Below, piece after piece: positions 37,626-46,301 of a DNA stretch of 64,000 bases. Under the pieces are notes generated by a model, which was not told the DNA's origin, searched no databases, and worked only from the letters and a program-made list of their open reading frames with translations. The stretch's first letter is position 1. Each line of letters begins with the position of its first letter. Made by a program: the position numbers and the translations under genes. Source of the stretch: Mesostigma viride (lineage: Eukaryota; Streptophyta; Mesostigmatophyceae; Mesostigmatales; Mesostigmataceae); assembly GCA_009746045.1 (NCBI GenBank), contig RPFO01000131.1:894709-958708 (forward strand). Direction: 5' to 3'.

Positions 37626-39427
37626 TCGGGGTTCTTTGAACGGAGTTTCTTCTATACGTGAATGCGGGAACAAGAGGCCGCTGGATGAGCGGCTTATAGG
37701 TCGCAGTGTTTACTCGTAGCTGTTTGGCTAGAGCTTTTGTGATTAGTAGATGCAATATAGTGCATGGTTGAAAAATGAATTAAATAAAATGTGCGTTCCG
37801 CGCTTGGGTTGATTATACCCGGGCGGAACGGGGCGTGAGGTGCAGTGCCCCTGAAAAGAACAACCTACGCTCTTTCTTTGCTCGTTGTCGTTGCGGCGGC
37901 AGCCGCAGCTATGGGTGCTGCGGAGCAAAATCCCAAAAGCACTGGTTGCACTGGCCACTTGGCCAGTGGTGAGACTTCCAGTTGTTAACCGGCCAGGCGT
38001 AGTTCCTCGCCCGGTTAACTAAAAGAAAAGAAAAAGATTACCTCCGGTCCGCACCTTTTCCCCAGCTTGGGGTCTTTGGTGGGCCGGATGCCGTGACAGG
38101 TGCTCAACTGTCGCTTGGTCGGCCCAGTGCGCGAGCTGGTGCTCCGTACCTGGGGATGCTTGCACCCCGGGTTGGAGCCGGATGGCTGGCACTGGCGACC
38201 CGTGTCTCGGTCCGCGGCCTGCGGCTTTTTCTTCGGAAATTGCTGCTGGCCAGCAAACTTTGCAATTGCCTTCCGCCGAGGGGGGGTGGTTGGGGCTGGG
38301 GACGGCGATGGGAAAAGCGTCTAAGCTAGAAATTTTTTCCCCACGCATAGAAACCTCGGGGGGGAATGCGGTCTTGGCTGAACGGACTCTCGTTCAGCCA
38401 GGTGCCTGGGGCTGTGGCCTCGGGCATCCGGGCTGGCGGGGCCTGGGCTAGGTCCACGTTTTTTCTCGAAGCACCCCGGGTCTATGGGGAGACGGCCATA
38501 GCGGTACCGACTCGGGGCCCCGAGAGGGGTCATGATAGGCTGGCCGTGCGCAATCGCAGTGCAAATGCGCTGGGCCTTTTTGGGCCTGGCCATGCATCCA
38601 CAGCCGCCGGGCACACGCCTCCCGATGTGGGGGGGCTCCCGTTTTGCGGCAGGGCGGTCACTTGTGACAACAAGCAAGGTGGAGTGCGGCTTCAAGGGAA
38701 AGCCAGGGCGGGGGTGATTGGGCAACGTACTTCATGAAGGGCCTTGAACGGCGTGCCTCCGGGCATGTCAATTAGTGTCACATGTACGCTTCCACTTATT
38801 GTTTTAATGAAGATGCTGGTTTTTGTGGGAGCTACGTGGGACATGAATCGGGGTTCTTTGAACGGAGTTTCTTCTATACGTGAATGCGGGAACAAGAGGC
38901 CGCTGGATGAGCGGCTTATAGGTCGCAGTGTTTACTCGTAGCTGTTTGGCTAGAGCTTTTGTGATTAGTAGATGCAATATAGTGCATGGTTGAAAAATGA
39001 ATTAAATAAAATGTGCGTTCCGCGCTTGGGTTGATTATACCCGGGCGGAACGGGGCGTGAGGTGCAGTGCCCCTGAAAAGAACAACCTACGCATTATTTA
39101 ATACTAGCCGTGCAGATTCGGGATATTCTACCCCCGGTCTGTACGGTTAGCGTCTTACTAGCATCCACTAAACATAAGGGTTTAATGACGTCAGTTAGCT
39201 AGGGATAAGGGAGGTTTTGCGACTAAAAGCCGCTCTGGCTGGTTTTGTCGGCCTCTTTCTTTGCTCCCCACCCACCCACCCTTGTCTTGGTTGCCTCTAG
39301 GGCAACGTACTTCATGAAGGGCCTTGAACGGCGTGCCTCCGGGCATGTCAATTAGTGTCACATGTACGCTTCCACTTATTGTTTTAATGAAGATGCTGGT
39401 TTTTGTGGGAGCTACGTGGGACATGAA
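37626..39427 (+). mobile_element. Non-coding DIRS-like element D with split direct repeats
   Basis: Order: A1 37626-37870 (245 bp), internal region 37871-38719, B1 38720-38847 (128 bp), A2 38848-39092, spacer 39093-39299 containing CCCCACCCACCCACCC, and B2 39300-39427. No credible ORF in the internal 0.85 kb. A1 begins TCGGGGTTCTTTGAACGGAG and the B repeats contain CTTATTGTTTTAATGAAGATGCTGG, both close to element A; the internal region matches element C in part. It is inserted between two viral genes. Interpreted as a non-autonomous derivative. Confidence 0.8.
38720..39427 (+). repeat. Repeat cluster B1-A2-B2 of element D
   Basis: The 128-bp repeat at 38720-38847 recurs at 39300-39427 (GGGCAACGTACTTCATG... 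to ...GGGACATGAA). The 245-bp repeat 38848-39092 recurs as A1 at 37626-37870. Spacer 39093-39299 has no ORF. Confidence 0.8.
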
Positions 39428-39482
39428 GGGGTAATTTACGCATCTTTGAAAATCGCCTCTCTGTTCACCAGATTCGCCCGTT

Positions 39483-40225
39483 ATGTCGCACCCGTCCCCT
39501 CGCGAGACTAAAGACTCGCGCCACTTGAAGAGGACGACCTTACCGTCCGTCGAGTGTACGTATCGGATCGCACGGATTGGTTCTATGTGGGGAAGGAATT
39601 CCGCGAGTATCTTCGCAAATGCGGAGGGAAGATCGTTGAAGAGACCGCGTTGGATGTCCTGAGCGGCGTCGATTGCGAACTTCTCTCTGACGACATTAAG
39701 AAGTATCGTGTCAGCCTTTCCGTCGAGTATGTTCTTAACGGCGTTGATTACGTCATCACGTATCCTCTTAGCCGGCCTGTCACGTTTCCCCCTCCGTCTT
39801 CCAACAACATAAATTCGAGAGACGCTATCGGCAACCGCATTCTATCCGCCCGTCTTGTGGAGAGCACCGGAGAGGAGACGGACGTTACGAACGACCTCGC
39901 TCTTTGCCAGGGTCCAGACAGAGATTTCTATGACGGCGTCGGAGCTTTCCAGCCCGTGTGGACGGTAATACGGTATCTTGAAATCCGCCGCCAAAACAAG
40001 GAAACGTTCCGTCTAATCGGAAAGCGACCCACATGTGGTCTCGTGTATCACCCACCTCTCGACGATAACAGTGACGACTACGACTCTGGCAGTGACACGG
40101 ACTCGAATCTGCAGTTCCCTCTTGTCGAGAACGAGCCTGTGAGAACGCTGCGGGTCATTTTTGGGGACGGAAATTTAACAACCTTTTCGTCAGCAGAGGA
40201 AGATATTCTTTGCTCGCGTGAGTGA
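39483..40225 (+). pseudogene. Hypothetical viral protein, start region apparently frameshifted
   Basis: The main frame is open from about 39517 to the stop at 40225, but the first codon usable there is GTG at 39554. Upstream, ATG 39483 opens another frame (MSHPSPRETKDSRH). One extra base near 39525 would join the two into a single protein of about 247 aa. The downstream part (TDWFYVGKEFREYLRKCGGK ... ending acidic DDNSDDYDSGSDTDS) has no recognised domain. It is followed by the FCS-finger gene with only 8 bp between them. Confidence 0.5.
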
Positions 40226-40233
40226 GTGATATC

Positions 40234-40962
40234 ATGGAAGACCATGATAGTATAGATCCTGAAGACTCGGAAGCGCAAAGTTTCGTCCCTCTGACATCAT
40301 CGTTAAAGGTTCTGCGAGCGGCCCCTTTGCTCGCGACGCTTCAGAAAGACGCTCGAGGGAAATGGCCTGCGAAAACCGACGTGTGCTGTTGGCACTGCTG
40401 TCACCCCTTTGATACGGTCCCTGTTCCACTCCCTATCAAGTACAAAGAAGGCAGCGGTTTCTTGGTCCGCGGAGTTTTTTGCTCGTTTCCGTGCGCAAAG
40501 GCGTTTAATCTGAGCTCTAATACGGCTCACCAAGAGCTGCGTAATGTGATGCTGTTCCAGATGGCCTTCAAGCTTTGGAAATCGAACCCGTCTCGAGAGA
40601 AATTCAGTTTTCGCGGGATCAGAGCAGCGCCACCAAGGATGGCGCTCAAGATGTTTGGAGGGGACATGACCATCGAGGAGTTTAGAAATGTACTTTCGAA
40701 CGAGGAACACCTCTTATTAGATCCGCCATTTAGCATCGAGATCATGAAGCAAGTGCACTGCGTTAACGCCATCAACGAGCAACAGAGGTCCATGAAGACT
40801 CAGCACACAAAAAGCGACCAAGAGCCGACGGAATCAAAAAAGAAGCGGACCGCGTCTGAAACCGCAGTACCGCGTTCACAGGCGCTCAAGCGCGCGAAGA
40901 CCACACCCCCTTCGCATAATTGTTTAGACAAGTTCTTGGGAATTAAAAGAGGAAATAAATAA
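40234..40962 (+). CDS. VLTF-2 (A1L)-like late transcription factor with FCS zinc finger
   Basis: 242 aa from ATG 40234; the frame is open from GTG 40222, but that would overlap the previous stop. The signature is CCWHCCHPFDTVPVPLPIKY, then FLVRGVFCSFPCAKAFN, i.e. C-x2-C plus FCS-x2-C. This treble-clef finger is found in the poxvirus A1L/VLTF-2 family and its NCLDV relatives, which activate late genes. The C-terminal third is charged and probably disordered, with a basic KKKR segment. Among the more clearly NCLDV-specific genes here. Confidence 0.7.
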   Translation: MEDHDSIDPEDSEAQSFVPLTSSLKVLRAAPLLATLQKDARGKWPAKTDVCCWHCCHPFDTVPVPLPIKYKEGSGFLVRGVFCSFPCAKAFNLSSNTAHQELRNVMLFQMAFKLWKSNPSREKFSFRGIRAAPPRMALKMFGGDMTIEEFRNVLSNEEHLLLDPPFSIEIMKQVHCVNAINEQQRSMKTQHTKSDQEPTESKKKRTASETAVPRSQALKRAKTTPPSHNCLDKFLGIKRGNK

Positions 40963-40996
40963 TTTTCTTTTATTCATTTATAACAATTACAAAGTC

Positions 40997-41149
40997 ATGG
41001 CTCGTAAACGTGTCCCTCGCGCAAAGGGTAAGAAGGCTGTCAGCGCTCATCCCTGGTTGAGTTTTGTCGCAGAGACGCGCGCCAAGAATCCGTCAATGGA
41101 CTATAGTGATGTCCTTAAGCTTGCCTCCTCACAGTGGGCGAAGAAGTAA
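40997..41149 (+). CDS. YABBY/HMG-like small basic protein, 50 aa
   Basis: ATG 40997 gives MARKRVPRAKGKKAVSAHPW, then LSFVAETRAKNPSMDYSDVLKLAS and QWAKK. The pattern HPW-x-x-F...NP-x-x-x-Y-x-x-x-L-x-x-AS-x-x-W resembles the HMG/YABBY-like small proteins of NCLDV, probably DNA-binding or chromatin-related. Length and AT-rich upstream sequence (TTTATTCATTTATAACAATTAC) support a real gene. Its last 35 bp overlap the antisense 3' end of the SET gene. Confidence 0.6.
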   Translation: MARKRVPRAKGKKAVSAHPWLSFVAETRAKNPSMDYSDVLKLASSQWAKK

Positions 41150-42242
41150 GACCCACGAGTTCTAGCATATGAATATCCACTTCGTTCAAAACAAACTGTT
41201 TGCTGTGAGATAGCCTCTGTTTCGACTTGCGCGTAGGCTGCACTCGCGTCGCAGGTGTCCTGTTTTTGTCTTCGTTAGGCCAGTATCCGTTTGTCGAGTG
41301 AAAGTTCACGTCCTCCATGAACCGGAGGAGGCCGGCGACTTTCCCGATTTTGGAGTTCTTGTGTATCACATCCTCCCTCACCGTCCTCGTCATGCGAGCA
41401 GTGAGGTCCATGTGGTATGAGGGGCCGTAGTCCCAAAGAATCTCCTCTCCGGGAAAAATATGTCGCGTTGCTCGAAGCCCCCCGTTGAAATTGACGCAGT
41501 TCGTTTCTTCTGAAGATCCAAAAGGGTCGTTGGCCATGTGGGCGTAGAAAGCTGGGTAGGGGCGGTCGGGGTCGTCTCTCACAGGCGCGGTCCCCGCGTC
41601 GACTTGGAATCCATCCATGTCCATGATCATGTCGGCGTGTTCGAGGCATTCCAACAAAGTGTTCCGGATCCACGTGTAGAGGATGAACGGCGTTTCTATC
41701 TCCATGATTTCGAGAGCCGCGGTGCAGTTTTGTTGGTAGTCCTCGTCTGAAAACGACATGGATTCGAATCGTTCCCAATTTTCCGATGAAGACTCGGGCC
41801 CGATGACCCTTCCGATGTAAGGAGCGAAATATTGTCCCCTTGCAAAATATCGATCCGCATAAAGACCCGTTCCCGAGAAACCCATGCTCTTTAACAAACG
41901 ACTCTCCGCAACCCGCAACCACGGCTGCGGCTGTGTTCCGGGAAACACGGCTTGAACGAGGACGTTTCCGTTTGCTTCCTCGACGTGACGAATGCGACTT
42001 GGAGGCAACGGAATAAAGCTTGCTTGCTCCATCGAAATGTTGGCGTCGTTCATGAAGTTGTACATATCGATGGCGAGTCGACGCTCCTCGAAACAGCTCA
42101 TGTACGTGTGAGGAAGGTCAGTCTCCCCAGCGGCCTTCAAAGCTTCGATATCGAGGTTGTCAGGAGCGACGAGAGCCGGAGGTCTTGTTAGGACTTGCGG
42201 TGGGGGGCCGAACGTTTTGTCTTTGTCGCGTTGGTAAGCCAT
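41115..42242 (-). CDS. SET-domain protein (lysine methyltransferase-like), 375 aa
   Basis: ATG 42242 (MAYQRDKDKTFGPPPQV). The SET core spans roughly residues 115-290: GFSGTGLYADRYFARGQYFA with IGRVIGPES, then NCVNFNGGLRATRHIFPGEE and ILWDYGPSY. These match the G-x-G start, the N-H/C-x-x-x-x NFxG pseudoknot and the E-L/I-x-x-D-Y end. It adds methyl groups to lysine using S-adenosylmethionine. Viral SET proteins (e.g. the chlorovirus enzyme) silence host chromatin by histone methylation; that role is inferred. The tail (KNRTPATRVQPTRKSKQRL) is basic. Confidence 0.8.
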   Translation of the reverse strand: MAYQRDKDKTFGPPPQVLTRPPALVAPDNLDIEALKAAGETDLPHTYMSCFEERRLAIDMYNFMNDANISMEQASFIPLPPSRIRHVEEANGNVLVQAVFPGTQPQPWLRVAESRLLKSMGFSGTGLYADRYFARGQYFAPYIGRVIGPESSSENWERFESMSFSDEDYQQNCTAALEIMEIETPFILYTWIRNTLLECLEHADMIMDMDGFQVDAGTAPVRDDPDRPYPAFYAHMANDPFGSSEETNCVNFNGGLRATRHIFPGEEILWDYGPSYHMDLTARMTRTVREDVIHKNSKIGKVAGLLRFMEDVNFHSTNGYWPNEDKNRTPATRVQPTRKSKQRLSHSKQFVLNEVDIHMLELVGLTSSPTVRRQA

Positions 42243-42354
42243 GGCTAGGTGGAGAAGATGAGATGAGACGAGGCGAAATGAGACCGTCTTGGGTTTTTAT
42301 ACCCTCTCGCCACCTCCACGCACATTTTCCTAGCCAATTGTAGATAAGATTACC

Positions 42355-42558
42355 ATGAGCATCTCACGGTTCTTGTATTACGATTTCGGATATCGCGAGC
42401 AATCGGAGCCGTCAAAAATGAAACCGTTCGAAGAAATCGGTAAGCTTCCTTCTTCTGGAAGCATCAATTCTCAGGTCGTTACAATACCAAAAGATCTCAT
42501 GCAGCGGTTACTCGATATTGTCGAGTTGCGAACGTACACTGGGGCAAGTCCCTGGTGA
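42355..42558 (+). CDS. Hypothetical viral protein, 67 aa
   Basis: ATG 42355 (MSISRFLYYDFGYREQSEPS). Small and soluble-looking, ending VELRTYTGASPW. Its stop overlaps the upstream extension of the next ORF but lies 42 bp before ATG 42600. It is divergent from the SET gene, with a 112-bp promoter interval between. No family recognised. Confidence 0.5.
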   Translation: MSISRFLYYDFGYREQSEPSKMKPFEEIGKLPSSGSINSQVVTIPKDLMQRLLDIVELRTYTGASPW

Positions 42559-42599
42559 GTAACGAATGTCTGAACAAAATCTTACGGGTACTATATACT

Positions 42600-43538
42600 A
42601 TGGACCCGTATTACAGAAATCCTCCCGAAGAGCAGTTACCAACAAATATCTTATATCGAATCTTAACAGCGCCTGTCAGTATCGGGAAACGGGTGCTTGG
42701 AATCTCCAAAAAAAGCGTAACGGCGTGCGCTAGCGGAATCGGAAAGACAATGACGCAACCGCAGCTCAGAAGACTCGTCGAAACGCTTTATCCTGACATT
42801 CCAACCGATTTTCTGGATAAAGCCCCTCCGTCCTCTCTTTGCATTTTGGTTGGCGAAGAAGTCGTGGGCGGTTTGCTCGTTAAGCTATGCCGAGATGCCC
42901 TTCGAGGAGATAACGCGTCACATCAACGATTGGTTCACGTGGCGTATATGCTGACAAAAGCGCCTTTTGATCTCCTTGAAAGGATCCCGAAACAGTATTT
43001 GTGCGAGGTGATCGCAAAGGCTTCGAACACTCAGCAGAAGGTAGCTATGCTTGAAGGGCGCAGAAATGTGCCTCTGAACGACCTCGAAGAGGTGGGGGCG
43101 CGTGCAGGCAGGGCATTCGCGGATGATCTAGAAGGGAGAAACGCAAACGGTAGGCCCGTACTCGTGAACAACGTGTATGCTAACAACGTCGGTAGAAACA
43201 GGGGCAGAAGGAGAGGGTATTATAGGAGAGAAGAATATCACGCTCCTTATCAATCGGAAATAAACAAAATCGATTCCCCTGAACAAATAATGCAGTTGGC
43301 TCTAGGTAACGCGCAACAAATTCGTTCTATGAACTACGCAACGATGCTTAATCCGTATGTGGGTGTAGATCGGAGTACGGCACCTCGCGACCTTTCGCGA
43401 TTTATAGGGTCTTCAGGAGACGAAAACGTGTATCGTTCACAAGAAGTGTACGGACCAGGGGATTTTTACGGCCTCAGCACCAAATTCCAGACGAATCTAC
43501 TGTTGCGGGCGCAGTTAAGGATATATTTAAGAGGGTAG
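42600..43538 (+). CDS. Hypothetical viral structural-type protein, N-terminal part of a frameshifted gene (312 aa as read)
   Basis: ATG 42600 (MDPYYRNPPEEQLPTNILYR) is preferred over the in-frame GTG at 42555. There is a helical N-terminal region, then a repeat-poor basic stretch (NNVGRNRGRRRGYYRREEYH) and a segment ending VYGPGDFYGLST. The last residues after about 43484 look out of frame. The +1 frame at that point reads QIPDESTVAGAVKDIFKRVV and leads straight into the 44560 ORF, so the two were probably one protein of roughly 670 aa. Confidence 0.6.
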   Translation: MDPYYRNPPEEQLPTNILYRILTAPVSIGKRVLGISKKSVTACASGIGKTMTQPQLRRLVETLYPDIPTDFLDKAPPSSLCILVGEEVVGGLLVKLCRDALRGDNASHQRLVHVAYMLTKAPFDLLERIPKQYLCEVIAKASNTQQKVAMLEGRRNVPLNDLEEVGARAGRAFADDLEGRNANGRPVLVNNVYANNVGRNRGRRRGYYRREEYHAPYQSEINKIDSPEQIMQLALGNAQQIRSMNYATMLNPYVGVDRSTAPRDLSRFIGSSGDENVYRSQEVYGPGDFYGLSTKFQTNLLLRAQLRIYLRG

Positions 43539-44560
43539 TTGGTGCTGGTGGTAGCGACCCTGCTGCTGCTGAGGCTGCCGCTGCCGCTACCGCTGCGGCT
43601 GCTGCTGCCGCTGAAAAAGCAAGACGCGAGGCGGAAGCAAAAAAATTGGCAGAAGCCAAGGCCGCGGCCGATGCTGAAGCGGAAGCAAAAAGATTGGCAC
43701 AAGCCAAGGCCGCGGCCGATGCTGAAGCGGAGTTGTTACGTAAGATTCCCTATTTAGACGCAAGTCCTCAAACAGCAAAAGAACTAATTGAAAATGTACT
43801 CGCGCCATATGATTTCACAGAGGCCATTGACACACGTTTGAAACAAAAATTAAAAGACGGGTTTGATCTGGGGTGGAGTAACAGTTCAACCCTTCAAGAT
43901 ATTATGAAGGATTTTTACGTGGAAACTTCTTTTTTGCCGATCGAAAAGGCGAATGAGCTAATGATGTTGCGCCTTGCACGTGAAAATGTTGACAAACAAG
44001 ATCGCATAAAATTGTACAACTTTGCACAACGATTGTATTTACATATGAACGAACGCGAAAAAGAGAGAAAATATCGACGGTTTACCGAGGTAGACATGTT
44101 GAGAGGAGAACGAATAGGATTACAACAACCTGAATTAGTATCCGGAATGATTAAATCTGGAGACGTATCTAAAATACGTGACGAAAACCATTTTTTCGAT
44201 CATTTGAACGACCTCTCACTTCAAAGACTGATAAAGGTTTCTGACCCGAATTGGAAGAGCAATTACAAAGGCATAAAGTGGACACCGCCAGAACTAGTGA
44301 GTTTAGATGCCAATAATGTGGTTGTAAAAAACATATTCGCCGAATCTAAAGATAGTGCCGATTTCGCGAGTCGAATCGCTGAGTATATCAGAGGAAATAA
44401 ACCCAAGAGCATTCCACAAATCCCCGCTAATATCGAGAAGTGGATGAAATATTATGACTTCATGGCAACTAAAAATCCTTACGGGACCAATTGGTTAAGG
44501 CAGCAAGCGAGAGACACCTACACGGCAAACAAAAAAAAAATAAAATTACAATGTGCCTGA
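43481..44560 (+). CDS. C-terminal part of the same frameshifted gene: Ala-rich coiled coil plus globular domain
   Basis: The frame is open from at least 43481. It reads ESTVAGAVKDIFKRVVGAGG, then an Ala-rich stretch (EAAAAATAAAAAAEKARREA), two 16-residue repeats (LAEAKAAADAEAEAKR and a variant) and a globular part (AKELIENVLAPYDFTEAIDT ... ending TANKKKIKLQCA). No methionine occurs until well inside, which argues against an independent gene. The long Ala/Lys/Glu helix resembles linker helices of virion or TolA-like proteins. Function unknown. Confidence 0.55.
   Translation, partial: QIPDESTVAGAVKDIFKRVVGAGGSDPAAAEAAAAATAAAAAAAEKARREAEAKKLAEAKAAADAEAEAKRLAQAKAAADAEAELLRKIPYLDASPQTAKELIENVLAPYDFTEAIDTRLKQKLKDGFDLGWSNSSTLQDIMKDFYVETSFLPIEKANELMMLRLARENVDKQDRIKLYNFAQRLYLHMNEREKERKYRRFTEVDMLRGERIGLQQPELVSGMIKSGDVSKIRDENHFFDHLNDLSLQRLIKVSDPNWKSNYKGIKWTPPELVSLDANNVVVKNIFAESKDSADFASRIAEYIRGNKPKSIPQIPANIEKWMKYYDFMATKNPYGTNWLRQQARDTYTANKKKIKLQCA
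43646..43741 (+). repeat. 48-bp in-frame tandem duplication
   Basis: The first unit starts TTGGCAGAAGCCAAGGCCGC at 43646; the second starts TTGGCACAAGCCAAGGCCGC at 43694. They are near-identical over about 36 bp and encode the 16-residue helical repeats in the coiled-coil protein. Likely recent expansion by slippage or unequal exchange. Confidence 0.8.
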
Positions 44561-44561
44561 A

Positions 44562-44837
44562 ATGTTGAAAACAGATTTTGGTTTCGATCCTGATGAAGAA
44601 AACGCAGCAGGAGCTTACATTCCCGAAAGTAAACAGCAGGCAGCAGCTAGAGCCTTGGATATATTGCGACTCGAGAAAGAAAAAGGAAACAGAGATTACA
44701 AGCAAAAAGTGAAATACGCAAAAAGGAAAATCAAAGAGACCCATCTGGGGATAATGCAAAAACGCGTATCTCGTTCTAAGCCGCGACTGCAAAACGAACT
44801 TCGTCTGCCGCTAAGCCTCCTAAATGTTTCGGCGTGA
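44562..44837 (+). CDS. Hypothetical small basic protein, 91 aa
   Basis: ATG 44562 (MLKTDFGFDPDEENAAGAYI) starts just after the stop of the previous ORF, within a few bp. Lys/Arg-rich middle (RLEKEKGNRDYKQKVKYAKR) and tail. No recognised family. Confidence 0.45.
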   Translation: MLKTDFGFDPDEENAAGAYIPESKQQAAARALDILRLEKEKGNRDYKQKVKYAKRKIKETHLGIMQKRVSRSKPRLQNELRLPLSLLNVSA

Positions 44838-44891
44838 ACAGCCGTTCTATATTCTGCGCTTAATGAGACTTTGAAATTGTGTCGTGGTATA

Positions 44892-45491
44892 ATGCGTCGT
44901 TACCACATCTATGGAGGTCGTGTCTCGGAACGTTCTGAGTCGGAGGTCCTCGTGTGCCCACTGTGCGGCTTTCAGAAACCGACTTTTGATTTCAATAATC
45001 ACAGTATCAGGACAGGTGGCGCTTGTCGCGCGTGCCGCGCCGAAGAGAACAAGAAGTTTCGGGCCTCTAAAGAAGGCTACATGCGACGACTCATACGAAA
45101 CATCGCGTCGTCGAGAAAAAAGTCGCATTCGACCCGAGGAAGGATTTTTCTGTCCTCGAAAGATCTCGTTCAGATGTGGGACCGACAAAACGGTCGTTGC
45201 GCAGTTTCAGGAATCGACATGACGTACGGACCTGAAACGTCTGACAACATTGTCCCAGGTTGTTCTGCTGCTATAGATATTATCAACCCACAGGAGGACG
45301 TCACTTCTTCTAATGTTCGTCTCGTGTGCCGACGTGTCAAACGCATGAAGAGCGGAGAGGACGCCGAATCTTTCCGTTCTTTTTGCAACCTGATTGTCTC
45401 TTCTTCTAAGCAGATCGAACGCCAAACAGATATCGATCTTGAGCTAGGTGACGTCAGCGTTTCTTGGGCGGACGCTCTTGACGATGCATAA
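44892..45491 (+). CDS. HNH-like endonuclease or Cys-rich nuclease-like protein, 199 aa
   Basis: ATG 44892 (MRRYHIYGGRVSERSESEVL) is the first ATG; a TTG lies 21 nt upstream. CPLCGFQKPTFDF and CRACRAEENKKFR form a likely zinc finger. Downstream, QNGRCAVSGIDMTYGP with SAAIDIINPQEDVTSSNVRL and VCRRVKRMKSG has the C-x-x-SG...D-x-I...N-x-x-LVC layout of HNH nucleases that act on free-standing DNA. The canonical HNH histidines are replaced, so activity is uncertain. Confidence 0.5.
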   Translation: MRRYHIYGGRVSERSESEVLVCPLCGFQKPTFDFNNHSIRTGGACRACRAEENKKFRASKEGYMRRLIRNIASSRKKSHSTRGRIFLSSKDLVQMWDRQNGRCAVSGIDMTYGPETSDNIVPGCSAAIDIINPQEDVTSSNVRLVCRRVKRMKSGEDAESFRSFCNLIVSSSKQIERQTDIDLELGDVSVSWADALDDA

Positions 45492-45539
45492 AAGCCGAGA
45501 CAGTAGTGACCTCGCCAAGCGACCTTGCCATCTTCCGCC

Positions 45540-46259
45540 ATGGCTTCTACAATCGTCCTCTTTGACGACTTTGACCCGGCTAAAGTGATTTACAAAGACC
45601 CGAAACGCACAGGAAGAGGTCAATCTGGACCTGGAGCCTTGTCCGCTTACCTTTCCTATGTGAACGACGGCACTCCTGTGCGCATCCAAACACCTCGCAT
45701 GCGAGCGCCATTCGGGATCAGCTGTTTTGAGCCCAAGAGCGGCCAAGGGGACAAAAAGTATACTCTCGACCTGTCTTTCGACGGCTACACGAGCGAAGGA
45801 ACTGATAACAATCTTTTTTACAACATTTGGGTCGCTCTGGACGACCAAAACAAGCGCCAGTCCCACCAAAAGTGTATGGAATGGTTTGGGAAGAGGATGA
45901 GCTTAGAGCTTGTCGAAGAACTCTACACGTCGGCGATCAAACCCTCAAAGAAATCAGAGTATCCTCCCACTCTGAAGTGCAATGTTCCTTTCCGCGACAA
46001 CCACTTTCAGTGCCGATTTTTCGACGAAGAGAGGCGTCCTGTCACCTACGCCGATGTCCAGAAAGGATGCGAGGTCCAAGCCATTCTCGAGGTGTCTCGT
46101 ATGTGGTTCATGGACAAGCAGTACGGTTGCACGCCTGTCGTGCAGTCTCTCCAGTTTTTCCCCTCGAGCAGAATGCCTGACGGTTACTGTTTCATTGACA
46201 GAGCGATTGGGTCTGATGAGGAGCCCGAATCGAGGCGGTTGCGCGAAATGGACGAGTGA
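45540..46259 (+). CDS. NCLDV conserved protein, candidate single-stranded DNA-binding protein (T7 gp2.5-like/DUF5871-like)
   Basis: 239 aa from ATG 45540 (MASTIVLFDDFDPAKVIYKD). Recognisable pieces are PRMRAPFGISCFEP, YTLDLSFDGY, YPPTLKCNVPF, a beta-rich C-terminal half with CEVQAILEVSRMWFMDKQYG and a terminal FIDRAI. From memory these match an abundant NCLDV protein family proposed to be the viral SSB of the T7 gp2.5 fold. If right, it coats single-stranded DNA at replication forks with the helicase and primase encoded nearby. The name rests on motif recall only. Confidence 0.5.
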   Translation: MASTIVLFDDFDPAKVIYKDPKRTGRGQSGPGALSAYLSYVNDGTPVRIQTPRMRAPFGISCFEPKSGQGDKKYTLDLSFDGYTSEGTDNNLFYNIWVALDDQNKRQSHQKCMEWFGKRMSLELVEELYTSAIKPSKKSEYPPTLKCNVPFRDNHFQCRFFDEERRPVTYADVQKGCEVQAILEVSRMWFMDKQYGCTPVVQSLQFFPSSRMPDGYCFIDRAIGSDEEPESRRLREMDE

Positions 46260-46301
46260 TCTTTTGTACTGATTATTATTTCAATTGCTAATAATAAACG
46301 G

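Noticed and set aside
43539-43757. Leu/Pro/Arg-rich plus-strand ORF near 43.6 kb
   Set aside because: Out-of-frame reading of the Ala-rich coiled-coil repeat.
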